Positions 1 through 7,334 of a stretch of DNA of 64,000 nt are shown here, piece by piece. Made by a program: the position numbers and the translations under genes. The DNA comes from Paenibacillus terrigena DSM 21567. Lineage in GTDB: Bacteria; Bacillota; Bacilli; Paenibacillales; Paenibacillaceae. The DNA lies in the NCBI RefSeq assembly GCF_000374845.1, contig NZ_KB895415.1:62001-126000 (forward strand), read 5' to 3'. Positions within the stretch are counted from its first letter, which is position 1, and each line of letters begins with the position of its first letter. Under the pieces are notes generated by a model. That model was not told the DNA's origin. It saw only the letters and a list, made by a program, of their open reading frames with translations, and ran no database searches.

Positions 1-300
1 AGCGAATTGCATGCGATGGAGGGCCATGTCGCAGAACTAACGGAGCAGCATGCGCCACTGACGTCTTATGTCATCTATGAATCACCGAGCACTGGCGATC
101 ACTACGACCATCAAGGCTTCATTGATCTCGAGTGGCTGAAGTCGGTACTCCCTGCAGCGACAGTGAACACCGGTGAATTCTACTTCTGCGGTCCAACACC
201 ATTCATGAAAGCCATCAATCTTGCATTGAAGCAGCTAGGTGTGAGCACGGATCGTATTCACTACGAGTTCTTCGGGCCAGCTGGCAGCTTAGAAGCATAG
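1..300 (+). CDS. hmp: Flavohemoprotein / nitric oxide dioxygenase, C-terminal fragment
   Basis: The last 99 codons of a gene that begins outside the window. The reading frame is open from base 1 and ends in TAG. The protein contains the FYFCGPTPFM motif of the NAD-binding half of ferredoxin-reductase-like domains and ends in YEFFGP, as flavohemoproteins do. Known family role: the haem-globin plus FAD/NADH reductase turns NO and O2 into nitrate in the cytoplasm. The globin and FAD-binding parts are not visible, so a different member of the ferredoxin-NADP reductase family is possible but less likely. A strong terminator follows directly. A Crp/Fnr-type regulator lies convergently next to it and might control it (inference). 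Confidence 0.88.
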   Translation, partial: SELHAMEGHVAELTEQHAPLTSYVIYESPSTGDHYDHQGFIDLEWLKSVLPAATVNTGEFYFCGPTPFMKAINLALKQLGVSTDRIHYEFFGPAGSLEA

Positions 301-314
301 TATTCATTGAATGC

Positions 315-359
315 AAAAGGAGGCCACTTGTCTATTCGGACAATGAGGCCTCCTTTTTT
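315..359 (+). terminator. Rho-independent terminator after hmp
   Basis: An 11-bp perfect stem (AAAAGGAGGCC with GGCCTCCTTTT) around a loop of about 21 bases, running into TTTTTT. It ends hmp. The A-rich left arm could also let it act for the convergent Crp/Fnr gene ending at 379. Confidence 0.85.
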
Positions 360-378
360 GCGTTGTATGTGTCAGTGT

Positions 379-900
379 TCAACCCTGACTGCGAAGCAAG
401 CGATTGATCGTCTCTCGGCGAACGCCAATGAGCTGTCCGATCTCCTCCTGCGTCAACAAGTCCGTCAACGTCTCGTTCTGTGCATAGCTGGACATCCATT
501 CTTCCAACAGCTTCAATCGTTCTCCTGGCGAACCAATCGTCAGATGATCAATACGCTGCTGCATGAATCGCAATTTCTCCTGCAGCATTTTGGCGATGGA
601 TAAGGCTTTATCTGGGTTCTCTTCTAGCTCCTTATACCACGCCTCTGCCGGAATCAGCTCCACCTCACTAGTCGTAATTGCCGTTGCCGTACCATGGAAA
701 TCCTTCGGCGTAATTAACGAATGGTGCGGAACAATTTCTCCCGGATACAAGATGTTAAATAACACCAGATTCCCATTCGGATGAACCCTTGTTACTTTGA
801 ATATGCCACGCTTAATATGATACAAATATTCCCCTGAGTCACCTTGCCGGAACAAGATATCTCCTTTATGTACGATCATGCAGCTCTCTCCCGCCTTCAT
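379..900 (-). CDS. Crp/Fnr-family transcription regulator (short)
   Basis: A 173-aa cytoplasmic DNA-binding regulator. An N-terminal cyclic-nucleotide-binding-like beta-roll (about residues 8-110: KGDILFRQGDSGEYLYHI, then GEIV) is followed by a long dimer helix and a winged helix-turn-helix (LTQEEIGQLIGVRRETINRLL) at the very C-terminus. The protein stops right after the recognition helix, so the wing seems shortened compared with usual 220-230 aa members. No N-terminal cysteine cluster typical of FNR is seen. The start was chosen because AGGGAG lies 7 nt upstream of this ATG; the next upstream in-frame start codons overlap that site or lack one. The ligand is unknown. Its position next to hmp suggests a role in NO or oxygen response (inference). 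Confidence 0.8.
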   Translation of the reverse strand: MKAGESCMIVHKGDILFRQGDSGEYLYHIKRGIFKVTRVHPNGNLVLFNILYPGEIVPHHSLITPKDFHGTATAITTSEVELIPAEAWYKELEENPDKALSIAKMLQEKLRFMQQRIDHLTIGSPGERLKLLEEWMSSYAQNETLTDLLTQEEIGQLIGVRRETINRLLRSQG

Positions 901-973
901 TATCATTCTCCCTATGATAACCAATGACAAGCCAACCAGCAAACAACTTCAACGCAGCTACCAAAAATTGTTG

Positions 974-1026
974 TTGTCATACGAATATTTGTTCGCTATT
1001 ATGAATATAATAAGAACAGGTGTTCG
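974..1026 (+). promoter_or_regulatory. SigmaA-type promoter with two LexA (SOS) boxes
   Basis: A -35 TTGTCA (974-979) and -10 TATTAT (997-1002) are separated by 17 bp. A LexA-type box CGAATATTTGTTCG (982-995) fills the spacer, and a second box AGAACAGGTGTTCG (1013-1026) lies just downstream. Each differs from CGAAC-N4-GTTCG at one arm position. The start codon of the following gene is 41 bp away. This is the geometry expected for LexA repression. Confidence 0.72.
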
Positions 1027-1066
1027 AAACAAGAATTAAACATTCTAAGCATAGGAAGTGTTCGCG

Positions 1067-1444
1067 ATGAAATCTGTCCCCCTCCAGACCGAGGTTGATT
1101 TCACACTCGTTAAGCAGTATATTCTCCTCCCGATCGTACTGGATGTATTGGAACGAGATATGCAGACCCTGGGAATGGCGCCGCTCAAGATGCCGACCAT
1201 CTATGTTCGCAATTTGCAGCAAGTACAGCGCCAAGTGCATGATGATCTGGTCCGTATACGGAAGCAGCTCCGTGCCCACGGATTGAAGGTCTACGAAGAG
1301 AAACGCACCAAATCTGGCGTCGAAGTCCTCTATGTATGCCGGGGATACCACCATACGTTCTCCATGTTATGGAGCTTGATTAAAGCGGAGATTGAGCGTT
1401 ATTTGAGCGAATACATGAATGTGGATTTGGATATGGAGATGTGA
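1067..1444 (+). CDS. Small SOS-regulated protein of unknown function, paralogue of the 32206-32688 protein
   Basis: 125 aa, predicted soluble and mostly helical, with no known motif that I recognise. It starts at ATG 1067 with AGGAAG about 8 nt upstream; the in-frame GTG at 1058 lies inside that site. It aligns along its length with the C-terminal two thirds of the protein at 32206-32688: QYILLPIVLDVLERD matches DYILLPIMYTLVTKK, and the LIKAEIERYLSEY end matches YMKAEISKRLARY. The other member is translationally coupled to a Y-family DNA polymerase, and both genes have paired LexA-type boxes, so a role in DNA-damage tolerance or its control is inferred. Enzymatic activity cannot be judged. 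Confidence 0.72.
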   Translation: MKSVPLQTEVDFTLVKQYILLPIVLDVLERDMQTLGMAPLKMPTIYVRNLQQVQRQVHDDLVRIRKQLRAHGLKVYEEKRTKSGVEVLYVCRGYHHTFSMLWSLIKAEIERYLSEYMNVDLDMEM

Positions 1445-1538
1445 TGGGGATCTTACAACGCTCAGGATAATTTCATCCTTGCCGGGAAAATATAATCATG
1501 ATGAACATCACCAAACTAATGCATCGAGGTGTTGACAC

Positions 1539-2270
1539 ATGAAGAAATATATTGCCTTAACCGCATTATTGCTGGCGGCAGGATGTACTTCCCCGAACGG
1601 AAATATGTCGACTAAGCAAGTAGCACCGGGAACACGTATTGAGACGCATTCCCACACGAAAATCCCGAAGACGCTGAAGACACAAGCTTCATCCACAGCT
1701 ACTCCTGGCGCTCGGAAACCGGTTAGAATCCAACAAGCACCGGGCGCACCGCTGCAATGGATTGTCGGAGGCCAAGCGCCATCGCAATATCCGGCTCAGC
1801 CAAATCCAGTACAGAATCCGACACAGAATCCAGCTCCAAGTCCTGCTCCAAGCCCAGTTCAGAATCCTAGCAAAAGTCCGAATAACCAAACACCATCATC
1901 TTCCCAACAGTTTGATCAAGAGATCCTAAACCTTGTGAATCAACAACGCGCCAACGCCGGATTAAATGCCCTAACGATGGATGCGAATTTGTCCAAGATG
2001 GCGCTCGTGAAAGCGCAAGACATGATCCAGAACAATTATTTCGATCACAATTCACCAACGTATGGATCCCCCTTCGATATGATGAAAAAGTTCGGGATCA
2101 CGTATAATGCTGCTGGCGAAAATATTGCCAAAGGCCAGACGACACCAGATCAAGTTATGAACGACTGGATGAATAGCGAAGGCCATAGAGCGAATATTTT
2201 AAGCAGCAACTTCACCAAACTCGGGGTCGGATTTTACAACAATGCATGGGTCCAAGAATTTACCGGATGA
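1539..2270 (+). CDS. CAP-domain (SCP/PR1-like) lipoprotein
   Basis: 243 aa. It begins with a lipoprotein signal peptide ending in the lipobox LLAAGC (Cys at about 16), so it should be anchored to the outer face of the membrane. A low-complexity linker rich in Pro, Asn, Gln and Ser (about 85-120, with repeated QNP and APSP units) leads to a CAP domain (about 124-240) with the HN-type signature YFDHNSP, the GENIA motif and the HRANIL motif. This resembles YkwD-type proteins and the C-terminal domain of the SafA-associated coat proteins of spore formers. The biochemical role of bacterial CAP domains is poorly known. A terminator follows immediately. Confidence 0.85.
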   Translation: MKKYIALTALLLAAGCTSPNGNMSTKQVAPGTRIETHSHTKIPKTLKTQASSTATPGARKPVRIQQAPGAPLQWIVGGQAPSQYPAQPNPVQNPTQNPAPSPAPSPVQNPSKSPNNQTPSSSQQFDQEILNLVNQQRANAGLNALTMDANLSKMALVKAQDMIQNNYFDHNSPTYGSPFDMMKKFGITYNAAGENIAKGQTTPDQVMNDWMNSEGHRANILSSNFTKLGVGFYNNAWVQEFTG

Positions 2271-2273
2271 CAG

Positions 2274-2308
2274 AACATGCTGCCTGAGTAGGCAGCATGT
2301 TTTTTTAT
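2274..2308 (+). terminator. Bidirectional terminator
   Basis: An 11-bp stem AACATGCTGCC / GGCAGCATGTT with a 6-base loop and a T run. It sits between the convergent CAP lipoprotein gene and the DUF3221 gene, whose stop lies inside its T run. Confidence 0.85.
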
Positions 2309-2820
2309 TTATTCAGTTTACCATCTTGCGTAAAGACAAGGACATGTTCTGAATGATTGGACTGCGCATCATCAAATAGAGTCACGTGCCACAACTTCTC
2401 ATTGGAGAGATATTCAACTGCTTTTACGATAGGAATAGAACTGTTAAAGTGATTCAATGCTCTTGCAACGATATCTTCTGCCGTGATATCAGCGCCTTGC
2501 GGTGAATCTGCCTTTATCATTTCAATGCTCTTCACAGCAGCTTGACCTGGATATGAAGTTTCAATTTCGCCGTTAAATTCAACTGCAACTTTCGTTCCCA
2601 GTCCGTATTGTTTTTTCGTTCGCACCCAAATCGCTTCGCTCTGTGATGTATTGGCCGAGAAGGCTGTGACAAGCAGCTGATCTGGCTTATGTTTGACGAC
2701 ATATCCTATATATTGATGCACAACATCTGGGGATTCCTTGTCACTGCTCTTGCCTGGATGGACGCAACCCGATAAAAGAAGAAATAGCACGAACAATAAT
2801 GCCGTAGACTTTCGTTTCAT
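2305..2820 (-). CDS. DUF3221-domain lipoprotein
   Basis: 171 aa, secreted and lipid-anchored: the signal peptide ends in LLLSGC (Cys about 19). The middle (about 35-100) matches the DUF3221 pattern: IGYVVKHKPDQLLV, EAIWVRT, GTKVAVEFNG, SYPGQAAVKSIE, a small OB-like beta fold of unknown role. The C-terminal part (105-171) looks like a separate small alpha/beta unit. The start was moved to the MKRKST methionine because AGGGAG lies 6 nt upstream. Many Bacillota have such lipoproteins; no function is established. Confidence 0.75.
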   Translation of the reverse strand: MKRKSTALLFVLFLLLSGCVHPGKSSDKESPDVVHQYIGYVVKHKPDQLLVTAFSANTSQSEAIWVRTKKQYGLGTKVAVEFNGEIETSYPGQAAVKSIEMIKADSPQGADITAEDIVARALNHFNSSIPIVKAVEYLSNEKLWHVTLFDDAQSNHSEHVLVFTQDGKLNK

Positions 2821-2857
2821 ATCGTTCTCCCTGCCATCATCCAATCAACTGCACAAC

Positions 2858-3700
2858 CTAGATCTGGTAGTTATACTTTACTAAATAATTTGCAATGACT
2901 TGTTTGTCTTCATGCCACCATAAAATTGGTACTTCTCCAACTTTATTAAATCCTAATTTATTAGCTAATTGATTAGATGCATCATTGCCAGAATCACAAT
3001 CCCAATAAGGAATTAACTTACGTTGCCTACTTTTTATAATAAATTCCTGACACAGTGTAAAAGCTAGACCTTGATTCCTATAATCTGAAAGTGTAATGAT
3101 GTCTGGTTCAATATATCCTCCACCCAAATAAAAGGTGTTACATGCACTTACAAAACCTGATTCATTCAGAAAACAGTAGCCAATTGCTCTTTCAAGATAC
3201 ATCTCCGCAGAATCCCAAAGCAAAGAATACGAATGATCCATTTCCTGTACATATTTATCATATAACTGTGTATTCATTCTTGTTAATTGAGACGCTCCAG
3301 ACTGGACATGATGTTTATCAGGAACGATTGCCGTGTCACTTAAAATATAATGAGATCTTTTTAACTCAACCACATTATCATGTAATGGGGCTTTAATCGT
3401 CGAGATCCAAGAATCTGAAGAGAAATATAAATCATAAAAATGAGCGTGAGTATCGGGATTAGCTAAGAAATCAAGCAAGGATCGATTGAACGATAGATCT
3501 TGTTCGTCTCCAAATAGATAATACTTCCCGCCACGGCTAGCCACCAACCCAGCAGTTGGATGGTCCATATTATTAACAAAAATCCTTCCTAGTTGATTAC
3601 GATCAATAACAGATTGAACAAATACAAAAATGAACTCATGTTCTTTATGAGCTATAAGAGGAGTTATCTTATCGTACTCATTCGTTTTTAGTTCTATCAT
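2858..3700 (-). CDS. GNAT acetyltransferase (zwittermicin-resistance-like family)
   Basis: 280 aa. The sequence fits the GNAT_acetyltran family that includes zwittermicin A self-resistance proteins: an N-terminal all-beta half (about 1-130, with GLVASRGGKYYLFGD) and a C-terminal GNAT fold (about 150-275). The acetyl-CoA region is LSDYRNQGLAFTLC, followed by YWDCDSGNDASNQLANKLGF, where N, A and LGF form the usual final strand and helix. It is AT-rich compared with the genes further left, as is the whole stretch to 8 kb, which suggests acquisition. The substrate is unknown. The downstream gene (2305) has another base composition and is probably not part of the same unit. Confidence 0.8.
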   Translation of the reverse strand: MIELKTNEYDKITPLIAHKEHEFIFVFVQSVIDRNQLGRIFVNNMDHPTAGLVASRGGKYYLFGDEQDLSFNRSLLDFLANPDTHAHFYDLYFSSDSWISTIKAPLHDNVVELKRSHYILSDTAIVPDKHHVQSGASQLTRMNTQLYDKYVQEMDHSYSLLWDSAEMYLERAIGYCFLNESGFVSACNTFYLGGGYIEPDIITLSDYRNQGLAFTLCQEFIIKSRQRKLIPYWDCDSGNDASNQLANKLGFNKVGEVPILWWHEDKQVIANYLVKYNYQI

Positions 3701-3760
3701 TTTTATTATTCTTCTCCTCCAGCTATTTCGCCACTCAACACCTGTAATTCTAGGTTTAGG

Positions 3761-4033
3761 TTATTCAATTAATTCAATTTCAAAAAAATTTATAATTATC
3801 GAATAGATAATATATCCAAAAAATGTTGAAACATATAATATTATCGCCCATCGAATTATTTGTCTTATAGACCTTGGAAACTGATTGAGTTGTTTTGGGT
3901 TTTGGAATCCATTAACTGCATCATAATGCTTTATCACATCATTAAATCCTTGTCGATCGGAATCATCAGAAATATTACCAGGCTGAGTTGTATGAATGGT
4001 TTTATCTTCAAATGGGTTATATTTATATTCCAT
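3761..4033 (-). CDS. Hypothetical small membrane protein (last cassette of array)
   Basis: 90 aa. The N-terminal 55 residues are polar (starting EYKYNPFEDKT). One predicted membrane segment near the C-terminus (WAIILYVSTFFGYIIYSIII, about 61-80) is followed by a short tail. GGAGG lies 7 nt before the ATG. I do not recognise a family. It is the leftmost of the single-gene units separated by structured repeats; a left-truncated repeat copy ends 39 nt upstream of its start. No repeat is visible after its own stop codon, so the array seems to end here. Confidence 0.6.
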   Translation of the reverse strand: MEYKYNPFEDKTIHTTQPGNISDDSDRQGFNDVIKHYDAVNGFQNPKQLNQFPRSIRQIIRWAIILYVSTFFGYIIYSIIINFFEIELIE

Positions 4034-4071
4034 GTCATACCTCCAGAAAAATATTTGTTTTACGGTCTAGT

Positions 4072-4156
4072 CTGCCTGATTCTACTTCTCCGAAATTCCC
4101 TCTTGGCGACCGAGGGTCTCGTTAGAGACCCGATGCTTGAATGCAGTGTTTATCGG
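4072..4156 (-). repeat. attC-like structured repeat, truncated copy 1
   Basis: This copy keeps the half with the hairpin GGGTCTC-gtta-GAGACCC and the GTTTATC end next to the stop codon of the hydrolase gene (36 nt away). The other outer arm is missing. The internal part GCCTGATTCTACTTCT matches the copy at 5125-5271. Confidence 0.55.
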
Positions 4157-4191
4157 ATGGGCACGCCTTCTTTGAAAAACTGATCTATCCC

Positions 4192-5088
4192 TTATTTATT
4201 TAAAATATAGTTCTCGAAATATTGTATTGGACCTGAGGTATTATCGGATAAGATACTTGTAAATACGGTAACTAATCGTCTTTCTTGATTAACAAATATA
4301 TATTGCCCTCTCATGCCTCCCATACCCATAGCATAGTATGTCTTATCTTCTTCACAGTCTACATTCTTACTATTCATTATCCACCAATGATATCCATACA
4401 AGGATTCTGCAACAGAATTATTATTTGTTGATTTTTCAATCCATCCAGCAGGAATCAGTTGTTTCGAATTCCATTCTCCATTTTGTGAATACAACACCCC
4501 AAATTTCAACATATCTTCTATCTTCATTCTCAAACCAAATCCACCTATTGCAATCCCTTGAGCATCCTGAAACCAATTGAAATCGTGAATACCTAAAGGT
4601 AAAAATAAGTTCTTTTTTGCAAAATCCACTGTGTTCATTTTGGTTGCCTTCTGCAATATAGCGCTAAGTAAATGTGAATTACCACAACTATAATTCATTT
4701 GCTTTCCTGGTTCTGATTCAACAGGTTGTTCTAGAATGAATTTCACCCAATCCTTTGTTGGAATCATAGCTTCATTTCCAGACCATTTCAAACCCGAGGA
4801 CATCGTTAATAGATGTCTAATTGTAATTCCGTTTTTTGTATCATCGATTTCGCTGAAATAATTTGAAATTGGAACGTCCTCATTCTCAATATACCCCTGT
4901 TGAATTGCAATTCCATACAATGCAGATAGAACACTCTTTGTAATTGAATTTACTTTGTGTTGTTTATCTTTCGTTTTTCGATTTCTAAAATATTCAAATA
5001 AAGTTGAGTTCTCTTCGTATACAACACAACTCTCAATTTTATCTTTCTTTATCGCTCTTTCGAGTTCATATAAGTTAATAAAGATGAT
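4192..5088 (-). CDS. Serine hydrolase, beta-lactamase/PBP-like, with non-canonical start
   Basis: Serine hydrolase of the beta-lactamase (class C/PBP4*) superfamily. The nucleophile motif SITK lies upstream of the first TTG (4920), so any protein starting there would be inactive. The frame stays open to 5103 and has no ATG, GTG or TTG before the motif. AAAGGGGG lies 5 nt before an ATC codon at 5088, which is the start proposed here (298 aa; Ser about 48, Lys 51); the ATT at 5079 is an alternative. Further motifs are YSCGN (second catalytic Tyr) and GMGGMRGQYI in the place of the third box. The N-terminal ESCVVYEENSTLFEYF is typical of the family. No signal peptide is seen, so it is probably cytoplasmic. 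It could be a natural non-AUG gene or one that lost its start. Confidence 0.7.
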   Translation of the reverse strand: MIFINLYELERAIKKDKIESCVVYEENSTLFEYFRNRKTKDKQHKVNSITKSVLSALYGIAIQQGYIENEDVPISNYFSEIDDTKNGITIRHLLTMSSGLKWSGNEAMIPTKDWVKFILEQPVESEPGKQMNYSCGNSHLLSAILQKATKMNTVDFAKKNLFLPLGIHDFNWFQDAQGIAIGGFGLRMKIEDMLKFGVLYSQNGEWNSKQLIPAGWIEKSTNNNSVAESLYGYHWWIMNSKNVDCEEDKTYYAMGMGGMRGQYIFVNQERRLVTVFTSILSDNTSGPIQYFENYILNK

Positions 5089-5124
5089 ATCCCCCTTTCT
5101 GCTTTATTTATTGTGGGCCATTCA

Positions 5125-5271
5125 GATAACGTTACCGCATTCCCGACGGCCATTCCCCTTAGATAGAGCTCTTATCTAAGAGGAATGGCTGTGTCTACCT
5201 GATTCTGCTTCTTGAAATCCATCGGGAAGATCAAGGGGCGTATGCCCCGCAGCAGGAATGTATTGTTATCG
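5125..5271 (-). repeat. attC-like structured repeat, copy 2
   Basis: 147 bp. The outer ends GATAACG and TTGTTATC are complementary, followed inward by GCATTCC pairing with GGAATG. Inside are a hairpin with arms GCCATTCC / GGAATGGC (extended by CTTAGATA / TATCTAAG) and a GGGGC-gtat-GCCCC hairpin. It starts 13 nt after the stop at 5284 and ends 37 nt before the proposed start of the hydrolase gene. Confidence 0.7.
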
Positions 5272-5283
5272 GAAGTACCCTCT

Positions 5284-5859
5284 TCATCGAAATATCATAT
5301 CCGTGTCTTTGTTTCTTATTATCAATTCAATGCTTCCCTGAGTAGACCATTCGTCAAAATGTGTATGTCCTTCATCAGTATCACTTAGTTCCTTACAGAC
5401 CAATTCTGCTAGTCGAAGCCCTAATGAATTTGTACTCATTGAAATCAACTGCCCGCTAGATCGAATTGAATAAATATTTTTAAACTTCCATGCCTCATGC
5501 ATACGATCATTTTTTCTTTCCTGTGATGTCTTTAAGTCATAATTGCCTACAGTATTTGCTTTATATATTCTTTTTCTAATATCTGCAAAGTCACTAAAAC
5601 TTAATGGATTGCTTGTACCATGAAAGAAAGCAAAATCAGATCCTTCTTCAGCATTTCTGAAAAGGTAAACGATCAAGCTCTTTTCTCTTTGGACTAAATT
5701 AAATAAGCCAGCAAGAGTAATCAAGGACTTACTGTCTCCATAGAGATTCATCTGTGTATCGGGATATATTGAGTTCTCTAATCCGATTTCTTCCTGGGAT
5801 AGATAGATTATGCTTAGACTTTTTTGATTAATCGTTAGCTTTTTAACGAGGACTTCTAT
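5284..5859 (-). CDS. Hypothetical protein, non-AUG start proposed (cassette)
   Basis: No family recognised. The frame holds an ATG at 5749-5751 giving 155 aa, but it is open much further. The best ribosome site (GGAGGG, 5866-5871) is followed 6 nt later by an ATA codon at 5859, giving 191 aa starting xEVLVKKLTINQKSL. No ATG, GTG or TTG lies between, and no ribosome site precedes the inner ATG. The protein is soluble, without a signal peptide or membrane segment, and rich in polar residues; SSGQLISMSTNSLGLRLAELV looks like a beta-hairpin plus helix. Distance to the repeat upstream (38 nt) equals that of its neighbours, which supports the longer form. Translation from ATA would be weak; loss of the start is the alternative. 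Confidence 0.55.
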   Translation of the reverse strand: MEVLVKKLTINQKSLSIIYLSQEEIGLENSIYPDTQMNLYGDSKSLITLAGLFNLVQREKSLIVYLFRNAEEGSDFAFFHGTSNPLSFSDFADIRKRIYKANTVGNYDLKTSQERKNDRMHEAWKFKNIYSIRSSGQLISMSTNSLGLRLAELVCKELSDTDEGHTHFDEWSTQGSIELIIRNKDTDMIFR

Positions 5860-5896
5860 GCGTATCCCTCCATTAAAATGGTATTTAGGGGATTTC

Positions 5897-6062
5897 TTAT
5901 TACGTTTCCGTGATCACGACGTCCCACCGACTTAAGAGAACGAACTTGAGTGGCCGCGATGCGGTTAGTCGGTGCAGATGTGTCCCGGATATCACTTCCT
6001 CGACTTACCTTCCGGGACCGATGGGGCTTGCCCCCCCCGATGCGTGAACACATTATTATCTG
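5897..6062 (-). repeat. attC-like structured repeat, copy 3
   Basis: 166 bp, between the stop of the AAA kinase (22 nt) and the next start (38 nt). The outer arms GTGATCACG / CGTGAACAC pair with one mismatch. Internal hairpins: CACCGACT / AGTCGGTG, GTCCCGG / CCGGGAC, and GGGGC-ttg-CCCC. The outline is the same as copy 4, with different arm sequences. Confidence 0.72.
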
Positions 6063-6083
6063 ATGCAACATGACATCTTCGAA

Positions 6084-6584
6084 TCAGCTTTCAGAGAGCA
6101 CTTGGTTAACTATACCCTTAATTTTTTCCGTTACCTCAGAAGGAGAAATTGAACTTGTATTAATTAATGGCATACTAGGATTAAAAGCCGTTGCTGCATT
6201 ATTCAATATCCAGTCGTTAAATTCTTTATGGTCATTTATGAGCTCGTCAGACCAACCTCTTGCTTGCAACCTTAATTCTCTCGTTCTATCATCACAATAT
6301 AGACCAATAAAGTAAGGTTTAAAGTAATCTTTCAAGTCCACTTCATCGTACTCTCCAGGCATAAAAGTCCCACATAAAATTGTAGTTCGACCATTCAAGC
6401 TTATTTGTTTGGCAAAATGGATCCAAACATTTTTAATTAAAGTCCATTCATTTAATGGGCCATATATTGCGTCCAAATCCAGTGTTATGTATTCAGCACA
6501 CTGTTTAAGAAGTTCGGGGATAATAGTAGTTTTTCCTGATCCACTTGCACCTGTAATTAAGAATATTGGTTTTCTCTCAGTCAT
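6084..6584 (-). CDS. P-loop kinase-like ATPase (AAA/shikimate-kinase-like), cassette
   Basis: 166 aa cytoplasmic P-loop protein. Walker A GASGSGKTT is at about residues 12-20, followed by a short core and a LID-like arginine segment (DDRTRELRLQARGW). Size and layout are like gluconate/shikimate-type or nucleoside kinases and small resistance phosphotransferases. A hydrophobic strand and TTILCGTFMPGEYDE follow in mid-protein. The substrate cannot be told. The ATG has GGAG about 10 nt upstream. The gene is a single unit between two copies of the structured repeat, AT-rich, and not co-linear with any operon I know. Confidence 0.7.
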   Translation of the reverse strand: MTERKPIFLITGASGSGKTTIIPELLKQCAEYITLDLDAIYGPLNEWTLIKNVWIHFAKQISLNGRTTILCGTFMPGEYDEVDLKDYFKPYFIGLYCDDRTRELRLQARGWSDELINDHKEFNDWILNNAATAFNPSMPLINTSSISPSEVTEKIKGIVNQVLSES

Positions 6585-6641
6585 TGATATTAGTCTCCAA
6601 TCGGAATAATTAATGGTTTTAATAGTGATTCATATTGTTTC

Positions 6642-6803
6642 AGCTAACGTTTCCGTGTTCACGACGCCTCACCACCTAAAGACCTTTAGGTCCGGTCGCG
6701 ATGCGATTAGGTGGTGCAGGTGTGTCCCGGCAATCGCTTCTTCATCGTTACTTCCGGGACCGAGGGGGCTTGTCCCTCGATACGTAAACACATTGTTATA
6801 TGA
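6642..6803 (-). repeat. attC-like structured repeat, copy 4
   Basis: 162 bp. The outer arms CTAACG... and ...GTTATATG plus GTGTTCACG / CGTAAACAC pair with one mismatch. Internal hairpins: CACCACCTAA / TTAGGTGGTG, TCCCGG / CCGGGA, and CGAGGG / CCCTCG. It lies 36 nt after the GNAT pseudogene stop and 58 nt before the kinase start. Confidence 0.75.
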
Positions 6804-6838
6804 AGGATCGGCCTTCTTTGGTATACCGACGCTTTCAT

Positions 6839-7292
6839 TTACATCCCTTCTTTTCCTTCCAAGTTCAATACGTGACTTGCTTTTTGTATTCCTTCTGCTC
6901 TTGAGAACCCAATATTTCTGTACAACTTATCAGCAATTGGATTCTCAGTATATAAAGTTAATGTCCGAAAATACTTCTTTGCTTCCTCAATGATCATCCC
7001 TAAGAGTTTCTTTCCTACGCCACTACTTCTGTGCCTCGGTAAAACATATAAGTGTCTAACTCGACCTACATCAATAAGATCCAGATAAGGATCAATATTC
7101 AAACCACCTATCCCAATGACTTCCTCATCAATTATTGCTACAAATAAAGATTCTCCGAATCTATTAAATCTGTTACTTCTCCGTGTATTCATCATGTAAT
7201 TTCTGAACCATTTTATATCCCTCAGATATGCTATCGTCTAACAACAAATTCAAATTGTACTGTTCGAGATAAGTAACTCTTTCAATAAGCAT
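6839..7292 (-). pseudogene. GNAT acetyltransferase, disrupted by a frameshift
   Basis: A GNAT of about 150 aa is split between two frames. The first frame starts at ATG 7292 (AGGGTG 9 nt upstream) and runs MLIERVTYLEQ...VQKLHDEYTE to a stop at 7173. The second frame continues with SNRFNRFGESLFVAI, GVGKKLLGMI (acetyl-CoA loop RSSGVGKK) and PIADKLYRNIGF to 6839. Removing one base near 7173-7185 (in GGAGAAGTAAC) joins them into a normal GNAT with the DEY...NRF...GESLFVA segment seen in relatives. It could be a natural pseudogene, a sequencing error or a recoding site; no typical slippery heptamer is visible. It is one unit of the repeat-separated array. Confidence 0.7.
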
Positions 7293-7334
7293 CGTAGTAT
7301 TCACCCTCATTTGATACATGGTTTGCCGTTCTTT

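Noticed and set aside
5856-6071. 71-aa open frame on the minus strand
   Set aside because: It runs through structured repeat copy 3; the frame comes from the repeat and ends in the ribosome site of the next gene. No ribosome site of its own.
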